NCBI GenBank assembly: GCA_016916535.1
Contig: CP070276.1
Span: 2,542,001 to 2,606,000 of the forward strand
DNA length: 64,000 nt
Origin: Dysgonomonadaceae bacterium zrk40
Lineage (GTDB): Bacteria; Bacteroidota; Bacteroidia; Bacteroidales; Dysgonomonadaceae
Reading direction: 5' to 3'
Shown one piece after another: positions 43,724-53,050 of this stretch. The notes beneath the pieces were generated by a model. It saw only the letters and a list, made by a program, of their open reading frames with translations. It was not told where the DNA came from and did not search any database. Positions within the stretch are counted from its first letter, which is position 1. Each line of letters begins with the position of its first letter. The translations under genes and the position numbers were made by a program.

Positions 43724-45292
43724 ATGAAAATAAAAACATATATCATTTATCCTTTTGCATTGCTGATGATTTCTATCGGTATGTTGCAAAGTTGTTCGTT
43801 GGACGAAGATGTCTATTCGGAATATGTAGCTGAAACATATTATCAGGGTGAAACACAGATCCTCTCATCCTTGTCAGGTATTTACAGAAATTTTGCTACA
43901 ATTACCGGAATGGGAGTTGAGTACAGATGCATGGAATGTCCGGCTGACCAGGTGCTGGTAACCGGTAAAATTCAGGGTTGGTGGTCAGGTGACAACTATG
44001 AACAACTCACTGAACATAAATGGGATGCCGATCACTCTTACTTGGGTACCAGCTGGAATTCATTTTTCGGAACTGTTGGCAGAACCAACGCTTTGTTGGC
44101 TTCCCTTGAGAGATCTGGGATTGAGGGTCTGGAAGCTCCAAAGGCTGAACTACGTGCTTTACGTGCGTACGCCTATTTCTTTTTGATGGATTTTTTTGGT
44201 AATGTGCCTATCTTCACAGAAGAAAAGGTAAATCCCAAGGATCTGCCAAAACAAAATACACGCAGCGAGGTGTTTGACTTTGTAATTAAGGAATTGGAAG
44301 CCGCAGCTCCCGATTTACCATCACAGAACGACGTTGGAAGTGATTATTACGGACGTCTTACTCGTGAGGCTGTTTATGCACTGATGGCTGTGATTTACAT
44401 GAATGGAGAGATTTACACCGGAACACCATACAACGATGACGTAATTACCTATTGTGATCTAGTGATCAACTCTGGCGCCTATGAGATGCTAGACAATTAT
44501 TTCGACAATTTCGTACATAACAACGAGGAAAACTCGGAATTTATCTTTGGAGGTGTTTACACACCGAAGATTCCGGGTGGAGTGGGGCATCCTTTGGTAC
44601 AGAAAGTTCTTCCTGGAATCAGTGGTGGATTGTTTGGGTTACCCTATACACCTCAGAATGGTTTCCAAACGCGTGAATCGGTTTACAATCTGTTTGAAGA
44701 CGAGGATATCAGGAAAAGGATGTTCTTGGGACACGGTCCTTTAATCGATCCACGCAATGGAGATGTTGTAATGGTTGAACGTGTTGTGCCGGATGGTAAC
44801 TCAGTCTTATATGTAGAAGGAAAATCTGCAATAGGTCCGGTACCATATGAGATCATTCCGGCTACTGGCATCCGCAATCAACCCATGAATGCCGGCATCA
44901 AATGGATCAAATGGGGGCTCGATCCCAATACCAACGGAGGTAATGCTGGGAATGATATCGCCTTTTTGCGCTATTCTGAAATGTTTCTGTTGAAAGCAGA
45001 GGCTTATGCACGAAAAGGTCAGTTCGACAAGGCTTTGCCCCTAGTAAATCTAATCCGCCAGCGGAGCAATGCTACACCAATGGAATCTGTTACCCTCGAT
45101 GACATCCTCGATGAACGGGGTAGAGAACTGACTTTTGAAATGCAACGGCGTAGAGACCTAATTCGTTTTGGGAAGTTTACCTCTTCCTGGGAGTTCAAAG
45201 ATGCATCAGAAGAGTTCAGAAACATCTTTCCTATTCCACAATCGGCTTTAGATGCAAATCCTAATCTGAAACAGAATACGGGTTATAATTAA
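43724..45292 (+). CDS. SusD/RagB-like glycan-binding lipoprotein (pair 2)
   Basis: A 522-residue lipoprotein. The signal ends MLQSC; the following SLDEDVYSE is acidic, as in Bacteroidetes surface-lipoprotein export signals. LRALRAYAYFFLMDFFGNVPIFTEE, AVYALMAVIYMN and DERGRELTFEMQRRRDLIRFGKF are SusD features. The C terminus ends in IFPIPQSALDANPNLKQN, the usual RagB/SusD ending. It binds glycan at the cell surface together with the SusC encoded 33 bp upstream. A hairpin terminator follows 20 bp after the stop. Confidence 0.93.
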   Translation: MKIKTYIIYPFALLMISIGMLQSCSLDEDVYSEYVAETYYQGETQILSSLSGIYRNFATITGMGVEYRCMECPADQVLVTGKIQGWWSGDNYEQLTEHKWDADHSYLGTSWNSFFGTVGRTNALLASLERSGIEGLEAPKAELRALRAYAYFFLMDFFGNVPIFTEEKVNPKDLPKQNTRSEVFDFVIKELEAAAPDLPSQNDVGSDYYGRLTREAVYALMAVIYMNGEIYTGTPYNDDVITYCDLVINSGAYEMLDNYFDNFVHNNEENSEFIFGGVYTPKIPGGVGHPLVQKVLPGISGGLFGLPYTPQNGFQTRESVYNLFEDEDIRKRMFLGHGPLIDPRNGDVVMVERVVPDGNSVLYVEGKSAIGPVPYEIIPATGIRNQPMNAGIKWIKWGLDPNTNGGNAGNDIAFLRYSEMFLLKAEAYARKGQFDKALPLVNLIRQRSNATPMESVTLDDILDERGRELTFEMQRRRDLIRFGKFTSSWEFKDASEEFRNIFPIPQSALDANPNLKQNTGYN

Positions 45293-45312
45293 TCTCAAAA
45301 GTGTTATTTGTT

Positions 45313-45346
45313 TCCCATCCTGCTATATCATTATAGCAGGATGGGA
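45313..45346 (+). terminator. Hairpin terminator after susD (pair 2)
   Basis: A 15-bp perfect stem (45313-45327 with 45332-45346) with a 4-nt loop, followed within 8 nt by a run of T residues. It lies between SusD and the PL26-type lyase and should end or reduce transcription into the enzyme genes. Confidence 0.8.
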
Positions 45347-45444
45347 GATATTCATTTTTTTAATAACATTCTTTTATGATCTAACACCTGAAATGTTTTT
45401 AGGAGGAAATCACTCATTCTGTTTATAATAAACTGATCACTCAT

Positions 45445-48150
45445 ATGAAATTATTACAATCATTAGATCACTCTTTTCTGAGGTTGACGGCTTTGTTACT
45501 CTTCTTTTCTTTTACTTACTCTACGCAAGCAGGCAGTGAACCACAACGAATCCAGCTGAGCTGGATGGGAGCAGAGACCCCTCCACTTGCAACTGGAGTG
45601 AGCTGGGGAGTCCCATTCCCAAAAGGAATTTTTCAAAAAGATCAGCAGTTCACACTTAAGGGTCAGGCAGAGGAATCTCTTCCCTTGCAAAGTTGGCCAA
45701 TGGCCTACTGGCCCGATGGATCATTGAAATGGGTTGGATTCAGTACGGTTGTGGATAAACATTCGGAGAATGGATTTTTATTGGAGCCTGCCTCGATAGC
45801 ATTGGAAAGCAAAAACCAATTAAATGTTTCTCTTGAGGAATCGGATGATATGATCAGGGTTAACACAGGAGCGTTTGTCTGTCACATTCCCACAAAGGGA
45901 GATAAGCTTATACAATCTATCACTGTAGGTAATGAGATAATCTCAACCGGAGGTGAGTTGGTTTGTCTCCTGCAGGAAGGTGTGGCAGGAGAGTATGGCC
46001 CTCAACCTGAAATCACCAAATTTGTTGGAAAAGTTGACAAGGTAACAGTAGAACAATCAGGTCCGGTACGAGCAGTAATTAAGGTAGAGGGATACCACAA
46101 ATCAATCACCGATAAGAGGAGTTGGCTCCCTTTCGTGGTTCGTTTCTATTTCTACGGTGGGATGCAAACAATCAGAATGGTTCATTCCATCATTTATGAC
46201 GGTAACCAGGAAAAGGATTTTATCAGGGGGTTGGGTGTGCGTTTTAATGTTCCATTAAACAATGAATTATATAATAGGCATGTTCGTTTTGCCGGAGAGA
46301 AAGGGCGTCTGTGGGATGAACCGTTACAACCACTCACCGGACGTATCCCATTGTCAAGAACTGAGAATTTGTATGAAAAACAACTTCAGGGTAAACCGAT
46401 AGCTCAACGCCCCCATTTTGATTCTTTGCAACAGCACCTGTTGAAACACTGGGCATCATGGAGCGATTTCAAACTCAATCAGCTCAGTTCCGACGGATTT
46501 ACGCTGGAGAAAAGAACAACACCTGCCAGTGCCTGGTTGGAGGCAGGTGCAGGTAAACGTGCAGAAGGTTTGGCTTTTGTAGGAGGTATCACCGGTGGAC
46601 TCGCAATCTCATTGCGGGATTTCTGGAAATCCTACCCCTCTTCACTTGAAATAAGGAATGCCCGTAGCGAGTCTGCCCAAATGACTGCCTGGCTGTGGGC
46701 TCCAGATGCCCAACCTATGGACATGCGTCATTACGATACCATTCCTTGGGGACATGATTTAATTGCAAGCTACGAAGATGTGCAACCGGGATTCAGTACA
46801 GCCACCGGAGTAGGAAGGACAAGTGAGCTCCTTCTTTATGCAACTAACCATATTCCTGATCACAATGTCCTTGCCGGTCTCACTGAAATGGCTTCTGAAC
46901 CACCCTTGCTGGTGGCCACACCTGAATACTACCATAAGGTGCATGCATTTGGGATATGGAGTTTACCTGATAGGAGTTCACCCGGAAAAGTCTGGATAGA
47001 AGATCAACTGGACAAAGCTATCGAATATTATCAAAAAGAGGTGGATCAGAGACGATGGTATGGTTTCTGGAACTATGGAGATGTGATGCATGCTTATGAT
47101 CCTGAGCGTCACGTTTGGCGGTATGATATTGGCGGATATGCATGGGATAATACTGAGTTAATGCCAAATTTGTGGCTATGGTACAGCTTCTTGCGTAGCA
47201 ATCGTGCCGATATATTCAGGATGGCTGAAGCAATGACGCGACATACCGGTGAAGTGGATGTTTATCATTTGGGCCGCTTTGCCGGACTTGGGTCAAGACA
47301 CAATGTACGTCACTGGGGTTGTGGGTCAAAGGAGGTCCGAATTGCCCAGGCTTTGTTGGGACGCTTTTATTATTATCTGACGACTGATGAAAGGACTGGT
47401 GATCTTATGCGTTTTGTTGCTGAAGCATCAAATGATGCAATAGGCAAAATTGATCCCCTGAGATTAATCCTTGAAAAAAGCGACTATCCTACGCATGCAA
47501 GAATGGGACCAGACTGGCTTGCATTGATAGGCAATTGGATGATCGAGTGGGAAAGAACTGGGGATCCTGAATGGCGCGATAGAATCATGACAGGTGTGAG
47601 GAGCCTAGCAAAGATGCCCTTTGGCCTCTTTTCGGGCAAGGGGGCGGCTATGGGTTATGATCCCGAGAACTTTAAACTGTATCAATTGGAGCCGGAGCAT
47701 GTTGGTCACTCACACTTGTCAGTATTAATGGGAGGCCCTGAAATGGCATACGAATTGACCGATCTTCTCGGCGATGCCAATTGGACCCGCATGTGGATGC
47801 AGTTTACCCGTTTATATGGTGCTCCGGAGGAGGATGTTTATCGTGAGTTTGGAGTCTCTGTGAAGTTGGGTGATCCGGGGCATTGGTATGCACGTTTACC
47901 GGCCTATTTTGCATACAAAACTGGATCTGATGTGTGGGCCAATCGTGCATGGAATGATTTTCTCGGTACCCAGACACATTTTAATCAAAAACTCTTTGAC
48001 AACATTGAAACTCTTGAACCGGTATATGAGGTTGAAGGTGTTTCCACGAATAATACGGCTCAATGGTGCCTGAATGCCATTCAATTACTTGAAATGGTTG
48101 GGGATCACTTACCGGAAAAACATGAACGTTTTCATATGAAACATGAATAG
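45445..48150 (+). CDS. PL26-type rhamnogalacturonan exolyase
   Basis: A 901-residue exported protein (signal peptide ending YSTQAG). Residues about 35-100 have LSWMGAETPPLATGVSWGVP, then LPLQSWPMAYWPDGSLKWVG. This N-terminal RIFT-barrel-like signature is characteristic of the exo-RG lyase family (PL26; Penicillium PcRGLX is the characterised member). A beta-rich region and an alpha/alpha-barrel region follow (WYGFWNYGDVMHAYDPERH, YDIGGYAWDNTELMP, GRFAGLGSRHNVRHWGCG), then a C-terminal domain. It would cleave RG-I by beta-elimination from the chain end, producing the unsaturated uronate that GH105 removes. The stop overlaps the next gene by 8 bp. A hairpin separates it from SusD. Confidence 0.82.
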   Translation: MKLLQSLDHSFLRLTALLLFFSFTYSTQAGSEPQRIQLSWMGAETPPLATGVSWGVPFPKGIFQKDQQFTLKGQAEESLPLQSWPMAYWPDGSLKWVGFSTVVDKHSENGFLLEPASIALESKNQLNVSLEESDDMIRVNTGAFVCHIPTKGDKLIQSITVGNEIISTGGELVCLLQEGVAGEYGPQPEITKFVGKVDKVTVEQSGPVRAVIKVEGYHKSITDKRSWLPFVVRFYFYGGMQTIRMVHSIIYDGNQEKDFIRGLGVRFNVPLNNELYNRHVRFAGEKGRLWDEPLQPLTGRIPLSRTENLYEKQLQGKPIAQRPHFDSLQQHLLKHWASWSDFKLNQLSSDGFTLEKRTTPASAWLEAGAGKRAEGLAFVGGITGGLAISLRDFWKSYPSSLEIRNARSESAQMTAWLWAPDAQPMDMRHYDTIPWGHDLIASYEDVQPGFSTATGVGRTSELLLYATNHIPDHNVLAGLTEMASEPPLLVATPEYYHKVHAFGIWSLPDRSSPGKVWIEDQLDKAIEYYQKEVDQRRWYGFWNYGDVMHAYDPERHVWRYDIGGYAWDNTELMPNLWLWYSFLRSNRADIFRMAEAMTRHTGEVDVYHLGRFAGLGSRHNVRHWGCGSKEVRIAQALLGRFYYYLTTDERTGDLMRFVAEASNDAIGKIDPLRLILEKSDYPTHARMGPDWLALIGNWMIEWERTGDPEWRDRIMTGVRSLAKMPFGLFSGKGAAMGYDPENFKLYQLEPEHVGHSHLSVLMGGPEMAYELTDLLGDANWTRMWMQFTRLYGAPEEDVYREFGVSVKLGDPGHWYARLPAYFAYKTGSDVWANRAWNDFLGTQTHFNQKLFDNIETLEPVYEVEGVSTNNTAQWCLNAIQLLEMVGDHLPEKHERFHMKHE

Positions 48151-48871
48151 AGCAGAACAAAAAACTCATTTACATGCAAAACTGAATGTCGCAATGATTC
48201 TCCTGATATTAACAACCGTTATGGGGCGATGTGACAACAAGCAGAAAGTGGATTATGAGATTGAAACATCTATCTTTCAGGATCACTTCAATGGTGCTTT
48301 GGATAATTGGATCACGGAGGTGGTGCCCGATTCTACAGTCAACATCGGAATAGTTGATAATCAACTGGTGATTGATACCGATCGTGGTGTTACACTCTGG
48401 TTGAACCGGGAACTTTCGGGAAACATACTCATCCGCTATAAACGGAGGGTTGTGTTGGAAGAGGGACCGAATGATCGACTCTCCGACATGAATCAGTTCT
48501 GGATGGCTGTTGATCCTAGTAATCCCAGTCTCTTTTCTCGAGAAGGATCATTTGCGGAGTATGACTCCTTGTTGATGTATTATGCCGGGATTGGAGGCAA
48601 CTACAATAAAACAACCCGTTTCCGAAAATATACCGGAAATGGGAACCGGGTACTGATACGCGATTTCACTGAAGAGCCCTATCTACTCAAAGCAAACCAT
48701 ACCTACCAAATAGAGATTGTAGTTAAAGATGGCGTTACTAAGCTGTTTGTGGATGATTGTGAGTTTTTCCACTTTGAAGATGAGGAGCCTTTGAAGAGTG
48801 GATATTTCGGTATTCGTACCACCTGGTCACGTCAGATTGTAGATGATGTGGAAATATTCAAATTGAAATAA
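48143..48871 (+). CDS. DUF6250-like concanavalin-fold exported protein
   Basis: A 242-residue protein. A hydrophobic segment (about 16-28) ends near GRC, so it is either a secreted protein or an atypical lipoprotein. The body is all beta: QDHFNGALDNWITEV, EEGPNDRLSDMNQFWMAVDP, YYAGIGGNYNKTTRFRKYTG and a C-terminal FGIRTTWSRQIVDDVEIFKL strand. This resembles the LamG/concanavalin-like DUF6250 family found beside or fused to RG-active enzymes in Bacteroidetes. No activity is known to me. Its ATG overlaps the PL26 stop, and GH28 follows after 8 bp, so the three are co-transcribed. It could bind RG-I or be an uncharacterised enzyme. Confidence 0.7.
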   Translation: MNRAEQKTHLHAKLNVAMILLILTTVMGRCDNKQKVDYEIETSIFQDHFNGALDNWITEVVPDSTVNIGIVDNQLVIDTDRGVTLWLNRELSGNILIRYKRRVVLEEGPNDRLSDMNQFWMAVDPSNPSLFSREGSFAEYDSLLMYYAGIGGNYNKTTRFRKYTGNGNRVLIRDFTEEPYLLKANHTYQIEIVVKDGVTKLFVDDCEFFHFEDEEPLKSGYFGIRTTWSRQIVDDVEIFKLK

Positions 48872-48879
48872 TTGTCAGG

Positions 48880-50277
48880 ATGATACATCAAATCTTGAAA
48901 ATTTTTAAATCAACAGAAGTATGGCTCCTCATGTCACTCATACTTGCTTTTGGTTGCGGAATGAAATCCAAGTCGCAGGTATATAATGTGTTAGATTACG
49001 GTGCAAAAGGTGATAGCATCACAAATGATACTGAAGCGATTCAGTCGGCTATTGATGCAGCAACAGCTGTTGGAAACCAAGCAATGGTGCTGATACCTGG
49101 AGGATATCAGTTTTTAACTGGTACCCTCGAGCTGGAAAGTGATATGGAGTTCCGAATAGAGGAGGGTGCCTGCCTCTTGGTCAGCACCCATCAGGAGGAT
49201 TATGCAGGTGATGCGGTTATCGTAGCCAATGATGCCCATTACCTGACCATCTCCGGTAACGGTATCATCTATGGTAGAGCAATGGAATTCATGGAATACT
49301 ATGAAGAGGAGAACAAATGGTGGATCCCCAAAAAATGGCGTCCTCGGTTGCTTATTCTAACTGGTTGCTCCAATCTACACATCAGTAACATTACCATTAA
49401 AAGAGCACCCAGTTGGAGTTTGCATATGTTAGGATGTGAAAACGTTTTGATAGATGCGATTCATATCCGGAATCAACTAGATGTCCCCAACTGTGACGGT
49501 ATCGACCCAGATCACTGCAGAAATGTGGAGATTAGAAACTGTTACATCGCATGCGGGGATGATGCTATTGTGGTAAAAACAACACGTCAGGAGAGTGATT
49601 ATGGACCCTCATCCAACATTTGGTTACATGATTATGTTTTGGAAACACAAGACTCCGGCTTGAAGATTGGAACGGAAACTACACAGGATATTTTCAACAT
49701 TTTGTTTGAACGTTGTAAAATAAAGAGTTGCTGTCGCGGACTCACCATTCAATTGAGAGATGAGGGCAATGTGGAGAACATCACTTTCCGCGATATCAGT
49801 TTCACCTCATGTTATCATTCAGATCCATGGTGGGGACGGGGAGAGGCAATCTCCTTCACTGCTATTCCCAGAAATACCGGAAGTCCTATTGGGAAGATCA
49901 GCAATGTAAGAGTTGAGAATGTAAACGGTACAGCTGAAAACAGCATACGTATCAACGGTTCAAAAGATAGTCGGATTCAGCAGGTTTGGTTCGACCAGGT
50001 TGATTTAACGCTAAATCGTTGGACCAAGTATCAAGGCGGAAGCTATGACAATCGTCCTACAACTGCATACGATGAGATTGAAATACATAGCACTCCGGGA
50101 TATTACATTCGATATGCAGATCAGTTGTGCATTCGCAATAGTTCATTGAAGTGGGGAGAGAATTCTCCTGTATATTTCTCTCATTTGTTGGAGGCTCATG
50201 ATGTGAGTGTATTGGACATAGAGGGATTAGCGGGTGATGCAGCCAAACCCGGAATAGCTCGATCAAAAGTTAATTAA
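48880..50277 (+). CDS. GH28 family beta-helix glycosidase, atypical active site
   Basis: A 465-residue exported protein, possibly a lipoprotein (LAFGC, Cys26). The fold is a right-handed beta-helix (VYNVLDYGAKGDSITND, FRIEEGACLLVS, LLILTGCSNLHISNITI). Family motifs are NCDGIDPDHC (204-213) and CGDDAIVVK (225-233), which carry the catalytic Asp residues. The histidine-containing GHG of polygalacturonases is replaced by DSGLKIGTE (258-266), and the RIK motif is replaced by GLTIQLRD. Loss of that His is seen in rhamnogalacturonan hydrolase-type GH28, so RG backbone cleavage or a terminal galacturonidase or rhamnosidase role is likelier than plain polygalacturonase. It is 8 bp after the DUF6250-like gene. 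Confidence 0.85.
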   Translation: MIHQILKIFKSTEVWLLMSLILAFGCGMKSKSQVYNVLDYGAKGDSITNDTEAIQSAIDAATAVGNQAMVLIPGGYQFLTGTLELESDMEFRIEEGACLLVSTHQEDYAGDAVIVANDAHYLTISGNGIIYGRAMEFMEYYEEENKWWIPKKWRPRLLILTGCSNLHISNITIKRAPSWSLHMLGCENVLIDAIHIRNQLDVPNCDGIDPDHCRNVEIRNCYIACGDDAIVVKTTRQESDYGPSSNIWLHDYVLETQDSGLKIGTETTQDIFNILFERCKIKSCCRGLTIQLRDEGNVENITFRDISFTSCYHSDPWWGRGEAISFTAIPRNTGSPIGKISNVRVENVNGTAENSIRINGSKDSRIQQVWFDQVDLTLNRWTKYQGGSYDNRPTTAYDEIEIHSTPGYYIRYADQLCIRNSSLKWGENSPVYFSHLLEAHDVSVLDIEGLAGDAAKPGIARSKVN

Positions 50278-50340
50278 TCGATCAATTAATATTGAATCTA
50301 AACGTGAAGAAATTATGTATTCATCTAATAAATTTGCACT

Positions 50341-51690
50341 ATGAAAAGAATTATTTTACTTGTTGTCGTGATCCAGTACCTAATGTTTGGATTGTCTCTC
50401 CAGGCACAGATAGGAACCCGTTTTCCATCAGAGAGAAAAGTTGTCAGGGATCCTGTGACAGGCGTAGATCTGGTCTTCCTGACCAGTAGCCCTACAGGTG
50501 AAAGAAAGATCTATCCGACACACAACCAGTGGACCTCTGATGGAGAATGGCTGATCTTTCATTCGCAACGTGTGCCGGGAGAGGCAATGGCTGTTCATGA
50601 AAAAACCGGTGAAATGGTTCAGGTTACCGAGGGCGGTTTTTCCGGTATGCTGAGTGTGGCCAGAAAATCGATGAAACTTTATTATATGCGTCATCCGCGT
50701 GGTAATAATGCAGCGAAAGGAGCTATTGAAGTGGTTGAGACCGACCTGGCAATGCTCTTTGCCGATTCAAAATTTGGTATGCTGAAACCGGCCACTGCAT
50801 ATGAACGGATCTGCGGTATCACACCACCTGAGATGCAGGCCGGAGGAGATATGGCACTCGACGGGAGTGAAGAGTGGGTTTGGTTTCGTGTGGGGAGGGA
50901 GAAAGCCATGAAGCATCTCCCAGAAGGGACCGAGATCGCCAAACCGTTTGGCCCCCGCAATATGGGAGCCGGCCCTGCCGGTATCGCCGGAATGAATATT
51001 TTAACAGGAGAAACAAAGTATGTGGTGTCCGTTCCATTCCAGGTGGGACACATCCAGACAAATCCATGGGTGCCCGGACAGATTCTCTTCTGCTGGGAAA
51101 CCGGTGGCAAGTCTCCTCAACGTACTTGGATCGTCAATGCGGACGGCACTGGCTTACGCCCGCTCTATCCCGAGTCGGAATATGAATGGATTACCCATGA
51201 AGCCGTGATCTCCCCCGATGAGGTGGCGTTCGCCATCATGGGACATCGCCCCATTCCGGGAGTCGAAGATGAAAACAGACCGCAAGGTACGGATGTGAAA
51301 GGTGCCAATCCCGGTCAGGAGGCAACATGGGGTCCTTCGGGTACACGTGAGAAGCCTACCGGACTGGGAATCGTGAACATCCGTACACGGGAGATGACAA
51401 TTGCAGGTCAGATCCCTTATGGAAGTGGATTCTGGCATGTCCACGGCTCTGCTGATAAACGTTTTGCGGTGGGTGATAACTTTGCACGTGAACTCTATCT
51501 GATCAATCGGGAGACCAACGAAATGATGCTGTTGACGGCCGGTCACAAGACCACAGCCGCTGATCACGTGCATCCAACGTTCAGTCCCGACGGCACGAAA
51601 ATTCAAATCCAGTCGGCTATGATCTCAGAGGATGATCGTGCAATGGATATTTGTATTGTTCCGGTGCCTGAGAAATGGTTGAAAAAATAA
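50341..51690 (+). CDS. PL22-like oligogalacturonate lyase family beta-propeller, exported
   Basis: A 449-residue protein with a signal peptide ending LSLQAQ. Repeated W-T-S-D-G-E-W and F-S-P-D-G-T-K blades form a seven-bladed propeller. GTRFPSERKVVRDPVTGVDL opens the domain. GHIQTNPWVPGQILFCWE, EWITHEA, GFWHVHGS and DHVHPTFSPDG contain His and Gln residues placed like the metal ligands of oligogalacturonate lyase (PL22). PL22 enzymes are usually cytoplasmic or periplasmic and cleave digalacturonate; the signal peptide here implies the periplasm. A related RG or glucuronate-rhamnose lyase activity cannot be excluded. It is 63 bp after GH28 and 8 bp before the next gene. Confidence 0.78.
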   Translation: MKRIILLVVVIQYLMFGLSLQAQIGTRFPSERKVVRDPVTGVDLVFLTSSPTGERKIYPTHNQWTSDGEWLIFHSQRVPGEAMAVHEKTGEMVQVTEGGFSGMLSVARKSMKLYYMRHPRGNNAAKGAIEVVETDLAMLFADSKFGMLKPATAYERICGITPPEMQAGGDMALDGSEEWVWFRVGREKAMKHLPEGTEIAKPFGPRNMGAGPAGIAGMNILTGETKYVVSVPFQVGHIQTNPWVPGQILFCWETGGKSPQRTWIVNADGTGLRPLYPESEYEWITHEAVISPDEVAFAIMGHRPIPGVEDENRPQGTDVKGANPGQEATWGPSGTREKPTGLGIVNIRTREMTIAGQIPYGSGFWHVHGSADKRFAVGDNFARELYLINRETNEMMLLTAGHKTTAADHVHPTFSPDGTKIQIQSAMISEDDRAMDICIVPVPEKWLKK

Positions 51691-51698
51691 GGGTATTT

Positions 51699-52775
51699 AT
51701 GCATATAAGAGCTTTTATTCTCTCTTTCATCGGGCTGTTGCTGGTGACACAGCTTATGGCACAGGAGGACCGGGGATACAAAATTTACCAGTTCCCTCCC
51801 GACATGATCCCACGTATCGACGGTAACACTGACGACTGGTCGGAGTTCCCCGACGAATATATTGTGGGGACAGACCAGCTGTGGGATGACTCGGGGAAGT
51901 ATCCCGAACCTGATTCCCAAAACCTGGATGTGAAGGTGAGGGTGGCGTGGGTGAAGGGACTCAACAGACTCTATTTCCTCTACGAAGCCTATGACGACTA
52001 TTGGGATTTCACCGATCCCGGACTTCACAATGATATCTTTGAGATTGTGGTTGATGGTGACCTCTCGGGTGGCCCATTGATTGACGAACTGCATCCGCTT
52101 CAGAGCATCGACTGGAGTGCGAGGTATTTTGACTTCCATGGAGTACATGCACAGAATTATCATATTTTCACCCCTGCAGTCGGAAAAGAGTGGGCTCTGG
52201 TCTGGGGATCTCAGCCCTGGATCAGGGAGCTACCCTATGCCAATATAGCCTACTCCTACGATTTTCAACCGGGTGAATCCGGAAAACTAATCGCCGAGTT
52301 CTGGATCACACCTTTCGATTATGCCGGTCGTGAGGGTCCCGAAAGAGCAGTTCAGTCAGTGCTGAAGGATCACAAGAAGATTGGACTGACCTGGGCTGTG
52401 ATCGACTACGATGATGTGGATGATACCAGTAAGAAGGGGTTCTGGAACTTGTCGAAGCATCATAAGATGTATGGAAACGCAAGCCTGGGAACCATTTTCA
52501 CCTTGATGCCACTCGATGAGAAATACCAAAAGAACTTTGAAGCTGACTGGTCTTTCCTGATTGTGGATCCGTCAGAGAGAATGGTTACATTCAGGGATCA
52601 GAGCAGGGGAGAGATCACCTCATGGCATTGGGATTTTGGTGATGGAACCAATTCAGACCAACAAAACCCGGTACACCGTTATCGCCAAGCCGGCAAGTAC
52701 ATCGTAGTGCTGACAATAGAAGGTGCCGAAGGAACATCAAGTTTGGCCAACGTCTGGGATGTGGCTGTAGAATAA
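51699..52775 (+). CDS. CBM9-like/PKD-domain exported protein
   Basis: About 358 residues from the ATG at 51699 (51675 is possible but overlaps the previous gene), with a signal peptide ending LMAQ. Residues about 20-265 contain PRIDGNTDDWSEFPDEYIVG and RVAWVKGLNRLYFLYEAYDD, the opening of a CBM9/DOMON-like sandwich. FWITPFDYAG comes later. Residues about 280-358 are a PKD domain (TFRDQSRGEITSWHWDFGDG, then NPVHRYRQAGKYIVVLTI). No catalytic motif is visible. It may be a surface or periplasmic glycan-binding protein that replaces the SGBP (SusE/F-like) usually found beside SusD. It ends the operon-like run before the next SusC. Confidence 0.78.
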   Translation: MHIRAFILSFIGLLLVTQLMAQEDRGYKIYQFPPDMIPRIDGNTDDWSEFPDEYIVGTDQLWDDSGKYPEPDSQNLDVKVRVAWVKGLNRLYFLYEAYDDYWDFTDPGLHNDIFEIVVDGDLSGGPLIDELHPLQSIDWSARYFDFHGVHAQNYHIFTPAVGKEWALVWGSQPWIRELPYANIAYSYDFQPGESGKLIAEFWITPFDYAGREGPERAVQSVLKDHKKIGLTWAVIDYDDVDDTSKKGFWNLSKHHKMYGNASLGTIFTLMPLDEKYQKNFEADWSFLIVDPSERMVTFRDQSRGEITSWHWDFGDGTNSDQQNPVHRYRQAGKYIVVLTIEGAEGTSSLANVWDVAVE

Positions 52776-52857
52776 ATATGCATAGAGATTCACTCCGAAT
52801 ATCATTTCTCACAGTTTATATGACAAAAAACAAAGTGTTATCTCATTTTGATTTTTT

Positions 52858-52865
52858 TATATTTG
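52858..52865 (+). promoter_or_regulatory. Bacteroidetes-type -7 element for the SusC operon at 53051
   Basis: TATATTTG matches TAnnTTTG exactly. A weak -33 match (TGTT at 52836-52839) lies 18 nt upstream. It is in the 275-bp gap between the PKD-domain gene and SusC and would give a 5' leader of about 180 nt. No terminator is visible in the gap. Confidence 0.45.
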
Positions 52866-53050
52866 CAAACTTGAACTGCTAATGAACTTTAATTAGATCT
52901 GTCAGTTGATGTTTTAGCATTACAATAACCATCCCATGAATGGTACTTATCCGGTAAAAACAGATAACCTGTTTAAGACATCTGATTCATCTCAGTTTAA
53001 TTAATCTTTCTATTGGCTCATTTTAAAACAAAATCAATAATTTAAATGAA

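Noticed and set aside
45401-45406. AGGAGG Shine-Dalgarno-like sequence before the PL26 gene
   Set aside because: It is about 40 nt from the ATG at 45445 and no start codon with a long frame lies 5-12 nt downstream; Bacteroidota rarely use such sites.
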